64,000 bases of DNA, from positions 60,749 to 124,748 of the forward strand of contig NZ_NKUG01000070.1 in the NCBI RefSeq assembly GCF_014845095.1, written 5' to 3'. Both the position numbers and the translations under genes were made by a program. Source of the stretch: Methylobacterium bullatum (GTDB taxonomy: Bacteria; Pseudomonadota; Alphaproteobacteria; Rhizobiales; Beijerinckiaceae). Of the stretch, positions 1-8,412 are shown piece by piece. The notes under the pieces were generated by a model. The model worked only from the letters and a program-made list of their open reading frames with translations, did not search any database and was not told the origin of the DNA. Numbering within the stretch: the stretch's first letter is position 1; the number at the start of each line of letters is the position of its first letter.

Positions 1-2
1 CT

Positions 3-287
3 CTTATCCGGGCGAGCCTGCTCCTCGCTGCCGGAATCCTCCTGGTGCATACCGCGCCCGCTCAGGCGATCTCCGATCGTCGCGACCAACCGACGGCTGC
101 CGACGTGCCGTCCGAAACCCGATCGGGCGAGACATCTGGTTCGAAGCCCATCGGCGATGTGAAGCCGCCGAGCGCCATCCGCCCCTCGACGGCTGTCACC
201 GAGGATGACGGAAAGACCTCTCGGACCAACCCGCTCGATCATTTGCCCGCGCGCGACCGCGCCGGGACCGGCGGACGCCGGGAATAG
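3..287 (+). CDS. Secreted protein of unknown function, 5' end outside window
   Basis: The frame is open from the first bases of the window, so the true start lies upstream; 94 residues are visible. The first 22 or so form a hydrophobic leucine/alanine-rich segment ending in AQA, which looks like a Sec signal peptide with a signal-peptidase I site. The mature part is short, hydrophilic and rich in Pro, Ser, Thr, Asp and Arg, with no recognisable domain. A GTG inside the signal peptide (base 45) is an unlikely start because it would cut the hydrophobic core. It ends 38 bases before the YidB-like gene. Function unknown. Confidence 0.5.
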   Translation, partial: LIRASLLLAAGILLVHTAPAQAISDRRDQPTAADVPSETRSGETSGSKPIGDVKPPSAIRPSTAVTEDDGKTSRTNPLDHLPARDRAGTGGRRE

Positions 288-325
288 AATTCGCCGTCAA
301 GGCTCGCTGCTCAGGAGGAACGACC

Positions 326-1066
326 ATGGGATTACTCGATCAGGTCATCGGCGGTGTGCTCGGCAACGTCCTCGGCGGCGGCCGGGGCAGCGATCACCAG
401 CAAGGCGGCGGTTCCGGTGGCGGAGCGCTCGGAGGCTCCCTGTCGCCCATCGTGCAGGCTTTGCTGATGCTGCTCCTGCAAAAGGGCGGAGGCGGGCTGA
501 GCGACATCCTCGGCGGCGGCCGGGGGGGGGCGCCGGATATGGAGCAAGGCCGGCGCGGGCCGCCCGAACCCTATGAGGGAGGCGACCAGGGCGGGTTCAA
601 CCAGGACCCGTACAATGAGGGCCGAGACCGTGGCGGCTACGGCGGAGGATCGCGCGGATCGTCGCCCGAAGGCGACTTCAGCGACCTGTCGGGGATGCTC
701 GACGGACCTGGCGGCGACCAGGGCTCTCGCGATCAGGGGCATTCCTCCGGGGCGGGGTCTTACAGCCGCCTCGACCGGGAGCAGGGCGACGATCTCGGTG
801 GGTTCGACGGGTTGATCGATAAATTGCAGCGCGGCGGTCTCGGCGACGCCATCGGTTCCTGGATCGGGCATGGACAGAACCAGCCCGTGGAGCCGAACCG
901 GCTTGCCGACGCCCTCGGTTCGGACACAGTGAACACGTTGCAGAGCCGCACCGGGCTCTCCCGCGATGATCTGCTGTCGCAACTTGCACAAGCGCTTCCG
1001 GGCGTCATCGACGGGCTGACCCCGCAGGGGCGCAAGCCGGCTCCGGAGGAGCGTCGCGGCTGGTAA
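326..1066 (+). CDS. YidB-like (DUF937) glycine-rich protein
   Basis: A 246-residue protein starting MGLLDQVIGGVLGNVLGGG, the usual opening of the YidB/DUF937 family, whose function is not established. The C-terminal third (about residues 155-235) carries the family core: a helical segment around GLGDAIGSWIGHGQN, then a region on sequential decisions typical of these proteins (NRLADALG, LSRDDLLSQLAQALPGVIDGLTPQG). The middle (about 70-150) is a low-complexity Gly/Asp/Arg/Ser linker. An AGGAGG ribosome site lies seven bases before the ATG. The coding sequence contains a run of nine G at 522-530. It converges on mutM with a gap of seven bases. Confidence 0.8.
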   Translation: MGLLDQVIGGVLGNVLGGGRGSDHQQGGGSGGGALGGSLSPIVQALLMLLLQKGGGGLSDILGGGRGGAPDMEQGRRGPPEPYEGGDQGGFNQDPYNEGRDRGGYGGGSRGSSPEGDFSDLSGMLDGPGGDQGSRDQGHSSGAGSYSRLDREQGDDLGGFDGLIDKLQRGGLGDAIGSWIGHGQNQPVEPNRLADALGSDTVNTLQSRTGLSRDDLLSQLAQALPGVIDGLTPQGRKPAPEERRGW

Positions 1067-1073
1067 TACCGAC

Positions 1074-1994
1074 TCAGGCCCGGCTGACGGCAGGTTTGCC
1101 GGGCTTCGCAGGCTGACACGTCGCACAGTAGAAGGTCGAGCGGCCCGATTGCACGATCCGCGCGATGGTGCCGCCGCAGTCTTTCGTGCTGCAGGGCTCG
1201 CCGGTGCGGTCATAGACCCGGAACGCATGCTGGAACGAGCCCGACCCGCCATCGGTATGGGCATAGTCGCGCAGGGTGGACCCGCCGGCGGCGACCGCCT
1301 CGGTGAGCACGTCGCGGATCATCCGCGCGAGCAACCGCGCTTTCATCGTCGGCCGCCCGTCGTCTTTCGCCAGGATTCCCGCCGGCAATTCGGGATGCAG
1401 CCCGGCGCGGTGAAGCGCTTCGCAGACATAGATGTTGCCGAGACCAGCAATGAGCCGCTGATCGAGGAGAGCGGCCTTCAGCGGCGTGATCTTGTTGCGG
1501 AAGAGGAGCGCCAGGCTCTCCGGGCTCATGGCTTCGCTCAGCGGCTCGATCCCCATCGCGGCGAAATGCTTACAGCCGGCGAGGTCAAGGGTCGGCACGA
1601 GGTCCATGAAGCCGAAACGGCGCGCATCGTTGTAAGTGACAGTCGCGCCGTTCGACATCGCCATCACCACATGGTCGTGCTTGGCGTTGCCGAGCGCCCC
1701 TTCGAGATAGAAATCTCCCGGCGAGACGTTGCGACCGTCCGGCAGGGCCACGTCGAAGCGCCCGCTCATGCCGAGATGCAGGATCAGGGTCTCCCCGGTG
1801 TCGAGACCGGCGGTGAGGTATTTCGCCCGTCGCGCCAGATCGGTCACCGTCGCGCCTTCGAGCCGCTGTGCGAAGCGCTCGGGGAAGGGAAACCGCAGGT
1901 TCGGCCGGCGCAGGGTCACACGGGAGAACGTCGCGCCCACCATGGCGGGGGAAAGACCGCGACGGACGGTTTCGACTTCGGGCAGTTCGGGCAT
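1074..1994 (-). CDS. mutM: Formamidopyrimidine-DNA glycosylase
   Basis: Base-excision repair enzyme that removes 8-oxoguanine and formamidopyrimidines and nicks the abasic site. The start was set at the ATG giving [14 protein letters not shown], because Pro2 is the catalytic nucleophile after Met removal and Glu3 is also catalytic; the frame stays open upstream but an extension would bury this N-terminus. 306 residues, a normal length. The C-terminus has a zinc finger with spacing CSTKDC and CATC (CX4C and CX2C), plus the helix-two-turn-helix region before it ([19 protein letters not shown]). Divergently arranged with ubiE, 144 bases apart. Confidence 0.97.
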   Translation of the reverse strand: MPELPEVETVRRGLSPAMVGATFSRVTLRRPNLRFPFPERFAQRLEGATVTDLARRAKYLTAGLDTGETLILHLGMSGRFDVALPDGRNVSPGDFYLEGALGNAKHDHVVMAMSNGATVTYNDARRFGFMDLVPTLDLAGCKHFAAMGIEPLSEAMSPESLALLFRNKITPLKAALLDQRLIAGLGNIYVCEALHRAGLHPELPAGILAKDDGRPTMKARLLARMIRDVLTEAVAAGGSTLRDYAHTDGGSGSFQHAFRVYDRTGEPCSTKDCGGTIARIVQSGRSTFYCATCQPAKPGKPAVSRA

Positions 1995-2138
1995 GGAGGG
2001 GGGCGAGGCTCTGGATTGGGGACGGCGCCTACAAGACAAGAGCGGCATCCGCCACCCGATCGTCATGCACCTGTCTAACCCGGCACATGGCGATCCGTGC
2101 CGGCTTTCGCTATGACGCTCGCGCAAGAGGATGGTGAC

Positions 2139-2912
2139 ATGAGTTCGGCCGAGCGTTCGAAGGACGAGACCAGCACGCATTTCGGGTTCGAGCAGGTTGC
2201 GCTCGACGAGAAGCAGGGGCGTGTCGACGACGTGTTCCGCTCCGTGGCGAAACGCTACGACCTGATGAACGACCTGATGTCGGGCGGGCTCCACCGCGCC
2301 TGGAAGTCGCATCTCATCTCGATGCTGCGGCCACCGCGCAACCGGCCTTTCCACCATCTCGACGTGGCCGGCGGCACTGCCGACATCGCCTTCCGCTGCT
2401 TGGAGGCGGGGGGCCCCGAAACCCATGTCACAGTGCTCGACATCAACGAGTCGATGCTGCGGGTCGGTGCGGAGCGGGCCGGCCACCGCTATGACGGCCG
2501 GATCGATTTCGTCACCGCGAATGCCGAGTCGCTCCCTCTGCCGAACGAAGCGTTCGACGCCTACACCATCGCCTTCGGCATCCGGAACGTTCCCCGGATC
2601 GACCTGGCCCTGGCCGAGGCACGCCGCGTCCTGAAGCCCGGCGGGCGCTTCCTCTGCCTGGAATTCTCAAAAGTCGATCTGCCCGTCCTCGACCGGATCT
2701 ACGACGCCTACTCGTTCCACGTGATTCCTCGCTTGGGCGCGAGCGTGGCCGGCGATGCGGATTCCTACCGGTACCTCGTGGAATCCATCCGCAAATTCCC
2801 GACCCCTGGTCGATTTGCCGGCATGATCGAAGACGCCGGGTTCAAGCACGTTACCCACCGGCCCCTGTCCGGCGGAATCGTCGCGATCCATTCCGGCTGG
2901 AAGATCTCGTGA
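2139..2912 (+). CDS. ubiE: Demethylmenaquinone/ubiquinone biosynthesis C-methyltransferase UbiE
   Basis: SAM-dependent C-methyltransferase of ubiquinone synthesis (2-polyprenyl-6-methoxy-1,4-benzoquinol methylase). 257 residues from the chosen ATG ([12 protein letters not shown]); the frame is open 14 codons further upstream but this ATG has a purine-rich AAGAGGAT sequence before it. Visible family motifs: [21 protein letters not shown] near residue 35, the SAM-binding [13 protein letters not shown], and the C-terminal [21 protein letters not shown]. It is followed by a palindromic intergenic repeat and then ubiB, so the two ubiquinone genes are neighbours in the same orientation. Confidence 0.96.
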   Translation: MSSAERSKDETSTHFGFEQVALDEKQGRVDDVFRSVAKRYDLMNDLMSGGLHRAWKSHLISMLRPPRNRPFHHLDVAGGTADIAFRCLEAGGPETHVTVLDINESMLRVGAERAGHRYDGRIDFVTANAESLPLPNEAFDAYTIAFGIRNVPRIDLALAEARRVLKPGGRFLCLEFSKVDLPVLDRIYDAYSFHVIPRLGASVAGDADSYRYLVESIRKFPTPGRFAGMIEDAGFKHVTHRPLSGGIVAIHSGWKIS

Positions 2913-2955
2913 CGTCAGATCGGATCGATCTGCCCGATCTGGTCCTACACAGCGG

Positions 2956-3067
2956 CCTCATCCTGAGGTGCCGCGATAGCGGCCTCGAAGGAGGCCTCCA
3001 GATCGCAGGGTGGCCTCTGGAAACCTCCTTCGAGGCCGCCGCTCCGCATCGTCACCTGAGGATGAGG
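2956..3067. repeat. Nested palindromic intergenic repeat between ubiE and ubiB
   Basis: Two pairs of inverted arms share one centre. Outer arms are CCTCATCCTGAGGTG (2956-2970) and CACCTGAGGATGAGG (3053-3067), complementary with one mismatch; inner arms are GGCCTCGAAGGAGG (2981-2994) and its perfect complement (3024-3037). The whole could fold into a long hairpin. The layout is that of a dispersed REP-type element rather than a terminator, since no T-run follows. Confidence 0.75.
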
Positions 3068-3123
3068 TTCAGTGGTGGGACGAGTGCTGGTCCTGCCGTG
3101 ATCACGCACGTCGAAAGCATCCC

Positions 3124-4680
3124 ATGCTAGGCGCCATCGTCTATCTCATCCGCGGTGCCGGGGTCGGCTTCGTGCTGGCACGCGAAGGCGGGCTGTCGTT
3201 CATCGACCCCACCGAGCTACCGCCGCATCTTCGCTTCGCCCTTAAGCTCGGGCGGATGCTGGAGCGGCCGGGCCTCGGCGCCGGGGCGGGTCCGCTGCAA
3301 CGTGCGCTGACCCGGCTCGGCCCTTCCTACGTCAAGTTCGGCCAATTCCTGGCGACGCGGCCCGACATCGTCGGCATGAATGCCGCCCTCGATCTCGAGA
3401 AGCTGCAGGACAGGGTTCCGCCGTTCCCACAGGAACAGGCGATCCGCGTGGTCGAGGCCGCCTTCGGCAAGCCGATCCGCGAACTGTTCCTGTCCTTCAG
3501 CGAGCCCGTGGCCGCCGCGTCCATCGCCCAGGTCCACAAGGCTCACATCCTCGACGCGAACGGCGTCGAGCGGGTGCTGGCGGTGAAGATCATGCGGCCG
3601 GGCGTGCGCGAGCGGTTCCAGCGCGATCTTCAGGTGATGCGGTTCATGGCTCGCGTGGTCCATGCCCTGTCGCCGAAGGCGGAGCGCCTGCGCCCGCGCG
3701 ACGTGGTCGAGATCCTGGCCCGCTCCGTGATGATGGAGATGGATTTCCGGCTCGAAGCCGCGGCCATGTCCGAGCTCGCGCAGAACACCAAGGACGATGC
3801 CGATTTCCGCGTGCCGAAGCCCGAATGGGAGCTGACCGCGCGGGACGTGCTGTCGAGCGAGTGGATCGAGGGCATCCGGCTCAATGATCGCGCCGCCATC
3901 GTCGCTGCCGGCCACGACCCCAAGGCGCTCGGCCTCGCGGTCATCCAGTCCTTCCTGCGGCAGGCGATCCGCGACGGCTTCTTCCACGCCGACATGCATC
4001 CCGGAAACCTGTTCGTGGATGCGAGCGGTACGCTGGTGGCGGTCGATTTCGGCATCATGGGCCGGCTCGGGATGATGGAGCGGCGCTTCCTCGCCGAGAT
4101 CCTGCTCGGCTTCATCCTGCGCGACTACAAGCGCGTGGCGCAGGTGCATTTCGAGGCGGGTTACGTGCCGGCCCACCATTCGGTGGAGGATTTCGCCCAG
4201 GCCATCCGCGCCATCGGCGAGCCGATCCACCAGCGACGGGCCGACGAGATCTCGATGGCCAAGGTGCTGACGCTGCTCTTCGACATCACTGCCCTGTTCG
4301 ACATGAGCACGCGCACCGAATTGGTGATGCTGCAGAAGACCATGGTGGTGGTGGAAGGCGTCGCCCGTTCCCTGGACCCGCAGCTCGATATGTGGACCGG
4401 GGCGGAGCCGGTGGTCCGCTCGTGGATCGCGCGTAATCTCGGCCCCCTCGGGCGAATCGAGGGTGCGGGACGTGCAGTTCTGACCTTGTCCGACGTCGTC
4501 ACCGACCTGCCCGATCTCGCCCAGCGCCTGCGCCGGATTCTCGTGCGTCTCGACGAGAGCGGAACCGGCGACCGCAAGGCGTTGGAGAGCATAGCCCGCA
4601 AGGAGCGTCGCCGGGCGCTGTGGTCCACGGCGGCGCTCTGGGCCATCGCGGTAGGCGCACTGGTGATGGCGTTCCGGTAA
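3124..4680 (+). CDS. ubiB: Ubiquinone biosynthesis regulatory kinase-like protein UbiB
   Basis: ABC1/ADCK atypical kinase-like ATPase that supports coenzyme Q synthesis at the inner membrane. 518 residues from the ATG at 3124 (MLGAIVYLIRGAGVGF). Family marks: the KxGQ motif in PSYVKFGQFLATRPD (about residue 65), AAASIAQVHKA (about 138), the catalytic-loop-like FFHADMHPGNLF (about 291) and the metal-binding AVDFGIMGRLG (about 308). The C-terminus ends in a hydrophobic segment (ALWSTAALWAIAVGALVMAF) that should anchor it in the membrane. The in-frame extension upstream runs through the palindromic repeat and is not credible. Confidence 0.95.
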   Translation: MLGAIVYLIRGAGVGFVLAREGGLSFIDPTELPPHLRFALKLGRMLERPGLGAGAGPLQRALTRLGPSYVKFGQFLATRPDIVGMNAALDLEKLQDRVPPFPQEQAIRVVEAAFGKPIRELFLSFSEPVAAASIAQVHKAHILDANGVERVLAVKIMRPGVRERFQRDLQVMRFMARVVHALSPKAERLRPRDVVEILARSVMMEMDFRLEAAAMSELAQNTKDDADFRVPKPEWELTARDVLSSEWIEGIRLNDRAAIVAAGHDPKALGLAVIQSFLRQAIRDGFFHADMHPGNLFVDASGTLVAVDFGIMGRLGMMERRFLAEILLGFILRDYKRVAQVHFEAGYVPAHHSVEDFAQAIRAIGEPIHQRRADEISMAKVLTLLFDITALFDMSTRTELVMLQKTMVVVEGVARSLDPQLDMWTGAEPVVRSWIARNLGPLGRIEGAGRAVLTLSDVVTDLPDLAQRLRRILVRLDESGTGDRKALESIARKERRRALWSTAALWAIAVGALVMAFR

Positions 4681-4780
4681 GGGCCGGGTGAACGGGATGG
4701 CGCGGACACCGCTGTTCGTGGCCGCACTGTCATATCCGTTCGCTGTGGACGATCACGACGCGCGGGAGTAGCCCTCCATC

Positions 4781-6052
4781 ATGACCCTCCCCCTCCAGAA
4801 CCGACGCATCCTGCTCGTGATCGGTGGCGGTATCGCCGCCTACAAGTCGTTGGACCTGATCCGCCGCCTCCGCGAGCGCGGGGCGCGGGTGCGTCCGCTG
4901 CTCACGGCGGGGGCACAGGAATTCGTCACCCCCCTCGCCGCTGCCGCCCTCGCCGGGGAGCGCGCCCATACCGACCTGTTCGACCGGGCGGAGGAAGCCG
5001 AGATCGGCCATATCAAGCTGGCGCGCGATGCGGATGCCATCGTGGTCGCGCCTGCCACCGCCAACCTGATGGCGCGGATGGCGAGCGGAGACGCCTCGGA
5101 CCTCGCCTCCACGGTTCTCCTTGCGACGACCCTCCCGATCCTGATCGCTCCGGCGATGAATGTCCGCATGTGGCAGCATCCGGCGACGCGTCGGAACCTG
5201 GCGACGCTCAAGGGCGACGGTGTCCGAGTGGTCGGACCCAATGACGGCGCCATGGCCGAAGCGGAGTTCGGTCCGGGCCGCCTCGCGGAACCCCTGGAAA
5301 TCGCCGATGCGGTCGAGGCCATGCTCGGTGAAATTTCGACGGCATCCTCGGCGGCGACCGGGGGATTCGGATTTCTCGCCGGTCGTTCGCCGCAGAAGCC
5401 TCTCGCGGGCCGGCGCGTCCTCGTGACGTCCGGCCCGACGCATGAACCGATCGACCCCGTACGATACCTCGCCAACCGCTCGTCGGGGCGACAGGGCCAT
5501 GCCATCGCCGCCGCTGCCGCAGAAGCGGGCGCGGAGGTCACGCTGATCTCGGGTCCCGTGGCCATCGCCGACCCGAAGGGCGTTACAATCGTGCGTGTGG
5601 AGACCGCGCGGGAGATGCTTGCTGCGGTGGAGGCCGCCCTCCCCGCCGACCTCGCCGTCTTCGCCGCGGCGGTGGGGGACTGGCGCCCGGCTCAGGACAG
5701 TACGTCGAAGATCAAGAAGGACGGAGCGGCCGTGCCGCCCCTCTCCCTTGTGGAGAATCCGGACATTCTCGCCACCATCGCCAAGCGCAGTGAAGGGCGC
5801 CCGAAGCTGGTGGTCGGCTTTGCCGCCGAAACCGATTCGGTGATCGCCCACGCTCGGGCGAAGATCGCCCGCAAGGGCTGCGATCTGCTCGTCGCCAACG
5901 ATGTCTCCGCCGAGGGCGGCGTCATGGGCGGCACCGCCAACACCATCCATCTGCTCGACCGGGACGGTGGGTTGGAGACATGGCCGACCCTCGACAAGGA
6001 CGAGGTCGGGCGACGACTCGTGGAGCGCTTTGCCGCGCGGCTCGCACCGTGA
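4781..6052 (+). CDS. coaBC: Bifunctional phosphopantothenoylcysteine decarboxylase/synthetase
   Basis: Coenzyme A synthesis: CoaB joins cysteine to 4'-phosphopantothenate, and CoaC decarboxylates the product to phosphopantetheine. 423 residues. The N-terminal flavoprotein (CoaC) half begins RILLVIGGGIAAYKSLDLIR and contains the substrate-binding PAMNVRMWQHPATRRN (about residues 125-140). The C-terminal CoaB half begins near residue 210 with RRVLVTSGPTHEPIDPVRYL and has NRSSGRQGHA and the KIKKDGAAVPPLSLVENPDIL signature. It follows ubiB with a 100-base gap and may be separately transcribed. Confidence 0.96.
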   Translation: MTLPLQNRRILLVIGGGIAAYKSLDLIRRLRERGARVRPLLTAGAQEFVTPLAAAALAGERAHTDLFDRAEEAEIGHIKLARDADAIVVAPATANLMARMASGDASDLASTVLLATTLPILIAPAMNVRMWQHPATRRNLATLKGDGVRVVGPNDGAMAEAEFGPGRLAEPLEIADAVEAMLGEISTASSAATGGFGFLAGRSPQKPLAGRRVLVTSGPTHEPIDPVRYLANRSSGRQGHAIAAAAAEAGAEVTLISGPVAIADPKGVTIVRVETAREMLAAVEAALPADLAVFAAAVGDWRPAQDSTSKIKKDGAAVPPLSLVENPDILATIAKRSEGRPKLVVGFAAETDSVIAHARAKIARKGCDLLVANDVSAEGGVMGGTANTIHLLDRDGGLETWPTLDKDEVGRRLVERFAARLAP

Positions 6053-6297
6053 GGCGGATCAATCTCGCAGATGCCACGTTAAGGCTTGACGAACACTTCG
6101 CACCGCATCATGTGGGCGCAACCGCCGTTGCCCGGCATATGCTCGGCTCGGTGGATCACAGGAACTTTCGAACCCAATGCCCAGCGACAGTAGTCGATGG
6201 ACCGCGCCGAATTTGGCCGACCGCGTGTTGAGCGCCTGATCGCGTGATCGGGTTCACCCGCGATCGGCCTTGACGGCCGGTCGAACGAGGTGAGCCC
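6053..6297. other. Intergenic stretch; possible minus-strand coding remnant
   Basis: No gene is assigned. On the minus strand a frame that ends in TAA at 6079-6081 has a tail reading GSKVPVIHRAEHMPGNGG followed by a Cys- and Met-rich end, which looks more protein-like than a chance frame. No convincing start codon or ribosome site was found for it, so it is recorded only as a possible short gene or remnant. Confidence 0.25.
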
Positions 6298-6507
6298 ATG
6301 ACCTTCCAGACTCTTGCTTTCCGCCGTGCCCGCTCGCGCGTCGCTTCGCCCGCCCGCGACAACAGCGTGGCGTTGATCCTTCTCGTGATGATGTCGCTGG
6401 TCTTCGCGCCCGTCATCGGCATGCACCTCGTGGCGGCCTTCGCCCCCGCTTCGCTTCCCTCGACGCTGATGACGCGCTCGGCCGGCACGGCGCTTCCGCC
6501 GGGCTGA
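6298..6507 (+). CDS. Small single-pass membrane protein, unknown function
   Basis: A 69-residue frame starting MTFQTLAFRRARSRVASPARD: a basic N-terminal stretch, then a strongly hydrophobic helix at about residues 25-48 (VALILLVMMSLVFAPVIGMH continuing), then a short polar tail. The charge pattern suggests the N-terminus stays in the cytoplasm. GAACGAGG lies just before the start as a plausible ribosome site. It converges with the VOC gene on the other strand. No family recognised; coding status is moderately likely. Confidence 0.5.
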   Translation: MTFQTLAFRRARSRVASPARDNSVALILLVMMSLVFAPVIGMHLVAAFAPASLPSTLMTRSAGTALPPG

Positions 6508-6531
6508 GCTTCGGCGGCCACGAAGCACGCC

Positions 6532-6939
6532 TTAGGATCGCGGCGGCATGGCTGCCGGATCCATATGCATCAGCTCCCAGACGTGGCCGTCCGGATCCTG
6601 GAACGAGCAGCCGTACATGAAGCCGTAATCCATGTTCGGCTTCCAAGGCTTGGCACCGGCCGCCAGCGCCTTGGCCAAGGTATCGTCGACCTCCTGACGT
6701 GATTCGCAGGAAAGGCAGGTCAGCACTTCGGTGGCCTTCGACGCATCGCAGATGTCGCCGGTGATGAAGTCACGAAAACGCGCTTCCGTCAGCAGCATCA
6801 CGAAAATTCTGTCCGACACCACCATGCAGGCCGCATTCTCGTCGGTGAAGGCCGGATTGAACGTGAAGCCGAGGGCGCCAAAGAAGGTCTTTGAGGCTTC
6901 GAGATCCTTCACCGGCAGATTGACGAAGATCATCCGCAT
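6532..6939 (-). CDS. VOC-fold (glyoxalase/bleomycin-resistance superfamily) protein
   Basis: 135 residues starting MRMIFVNLPVKDLEASKTFF, the usual first beta-alpha unit of vicinal-oxygen-chelate proteins, with FFGALGFTFNPAFTDENAAC following. The second half has the matching FQDPDGHVWELMHMD strand, with Asp and Glu in the places of metal ligands. Many members of this branch are annotated only as lactoylglutathione lyase-like with unproven substrates, so no reaction is assigned. It lies next to the glutathione S-transferase gene, same strand, 53 bases apart, which fits a minor detoxification role but does not prove one. Confidence 0.85.
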   Translation of the reverse strand: MRMIFVNLPVKDLEASKTFFGALGFTFNPAFTDENAACMVVSDRIFVMLLTEARFRDFITGDICDASKATEVLTCLSCESRQEVDDTLAKALAAGAKPWKPNMDYGFMYGCSFQDPDGHVWELMHMDPAAMPPRS

Positions 6940-6992
6940 GTCTGTCGCTCCTTCTCATGATTCCGGTGGGCATGGTGGGCCGCGGACAGCGA

Positions 6993-7625
6993 TCAGCCCG
7001 CTTCCTGCTGCTGGGCCGCCAGGGCGGATTCTTCGGCCGTGGTCTTGCGGAAGGAGGGGCGATCCTTGATCCGGGCGACGTAGGCGACGATCAAGGGTTC
7101 TTCCGGAACGAGTTTGAAGGCGGTCATCCAGCCGAGTGCGGCACCCCAAAGGATGTCGGCGGCGCTGAATCGCTCACCTAGAAGATATGGCCCCTTCGAC
7201 AGGCCCGCGACGATGCTGTCGAGAACCGCGTCGAAGCTGCCATAGGGGGACATCGCCATCGGGCCCGGCTCTCTTTCGAGCGCGCGGTCAATCACCGCCG
7301 GCTCGAAGCACGACCCGTACAGAATCATCCAGCGAAGATAGGGACCGCGCAGCGGGTCCCCGATCGGCGGCGCGAGGCCCTTCTCGGCGAACTCATCGGC
7401 GAGATAGAGATAGATCGCGGCCTGCTCGGTGATGACCGCATCCCCGCGGCGGATGGCGGGGACCTTGCCCAGGGGATTGATCGCCAGATAGGGGGCCTCG
7501 CGATGCTCCCCCGCCCTCATATTGAGGACGTGCAGGCGGTAGGGCACCTGGAGCTCGTCCAGCAGGATGCGGACGCCAGACGAGCGCGTGTTGGGTGAAT
7601 GATAGAGCGTGATGTCGGAGGTCAT
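6993..7625 (-). CDS. Glutathione S-transferase family protein
   Basis: 210 residues. The N-terminal thioredoxin-like domain starts ITLYHSPNTRSSGVRILLDE, with the cis-proline strand LGKVPAIRRGDAVITEQAAI (about residues 50-70): the VPA and the E-[ST]-type glutathione-binding loop of the family. A helical C-terminal domain follows (YLRWMILYGSCFEPAVIDRA onward). The Ser-Pro-Asn-Thr-Arg-Ser-Ser loop suggests a Ser-type or beta-class-like active site. Substrate unknown. It sits upstream of the VOC gene and could share a transcript with it. Confidence 0.9.
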   Translation of the reverse strand: MTSDITLYHSPNTRSSGVRILLDELQVPYRLHVLNMRAGEHREAPYLAINPLGKVPAIRRGDAVITEQAAIYLYLADEFAEKGLAPPIGDPLRGPYLRWMILYGSCFEPAVIDRALEREPGPMAMSPYGSFDAVLDSIVAGLSKGPYLLGERFSAADILWGAALGWMTAFKLVPEEPLIVAYVARIKDRPSFRKTTAEESALAAQQQEAG

Positions 7626-8084
7626 CGATTCCGTTTCGCGTGCGAATCGTGGAAGGCCACTTTCTCCGAAGCCTTGTCCCGGTCAAACATCGTCTCATCG
7701 TTAGGCGAAAAAAGACGGTCGCCGGATGATCGTGTCGGGAACGAGAGGGTTGTGTCGGGGCGCCCCCTTCAATTGTCGAAGCGGCGGATAACCTCTTCGT
7801 ATTCCAATGCAATACTTGCCGTGATGGTGCTGCGTTGTCCGATCGGCGTCATTCTGTGCAGAATGTCGATGGCTCGGCCGAGGGTTCGGCAGCATCGGCG
7901 GCGCGGACATTCGCGCCTGTCGCGTTGACGGAATGCCGGGGCGTGTCTATAGAGCGCGCTTCGCCGACAGGCCGCACTCAAGCAGCCCGTCGGCTTCGCC
8001 ATTGCCCGAACAACCTTCGCGCGTAGACCGACACACCAAGCCCGCGGGCTCGTCGGCATCGCCCTACATGAACGAGGATGCCCC
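7626..8084. other. 459-base intergenic region containing the rpsT promoter and leader
   Basis: No credible gene on either strand: the open frames here lack ribosome sites and run into the opposite strand of rpsT. The right-hand part should hold the rpsT promoter and a leader of roughly 125 bases. The left part (7626-7900) shows nothing recognisable. Confidence 0.5.
7925..7953 (+). promoter_or_regulatory. Candidate housekeeping promoter for rpsT
   Basis: TTGACG (7925-7930), 17 bases, then TATAGA (7948-7953). This matches five of six bases of the -35 consensus and four of six of the -10 consensus with ideal spacing. It lies about 130 bases before the rpsT start. Confidence 0.5.
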
Positions 8085-8351
8085 ATGGCCAACACCGTGT
8101 CGGCCAAGAAAATGACCCGCAAGATCGCGAAGCGGACCGCTGTGAACCGCTCGCGCCGCAGCCGTATGCGTACCTTCCTCCGCAAGGTCGAAGAGGCGAT
8201 TTCCGGTGGCGACCAGTCCGTTGCGCTGACCGCCCTGCGGGCAGCCGAGCCCGAGATCATGCGGGCCGCTCAGCACGGCATCGTTCATAAGAACAACGCC
8301 TCCCGGAAGGTTTCGCGCCTCGCGGCGCGGGTCAAGGCTCTCGCAGCCTGA
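8085..8351 (+). CDS. rpsT: 30S ribosomal protein S20
   Basis: Primary 16S rRNA-binding protein of the small subunit. 88 residues, starting [20 protein letters not shown] and very basic (Lys/Arg-rich), with the family pattern [19 protein letters not shown] and the C-terminal [31 protein letters not shown] precedes the ATG as ribosome site. It is followed by a strong intrinsic terminator, so it is a monocistronic unit. rpsT directly before dnaA is a common alphaproteobacterial arrangement. Confidence 0.98.
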   Translation: MANTVSAKKMTRKIAKRTAVNRSRRSRMRTFLRKVEEAISGGDQSVALTALRAAEPEIMRAAQHGIVHKNNASRKVSRLAARVKALAA

Positions 8352-8373
8352 TCCTTTCCTTCCTCGGATGACG

Positions 8374-8412
8374 CGAAAGAAGCCCGGCCTCAGTGCCGGG
8401 CTTCTTTCGTTT
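8374..8412 (+). terminator. Intrinsic terminator after rpsT
   Basis: A perfect 15-bp stem: CGAAAGAAGCCCGGC (8374-8388) pairs with 8395-8409 around the six-base loop CTCAGT, followed by TTT. It starts 22 bases after the rpsT stop codon. Confidence 0.92.

Noticed and set aside
1149..2078. Plus-strand frame opposite mutM
   Set aside because: Shadow of mutM; the minus strand has the diagnostic MPELPEVE start and zinc finger.
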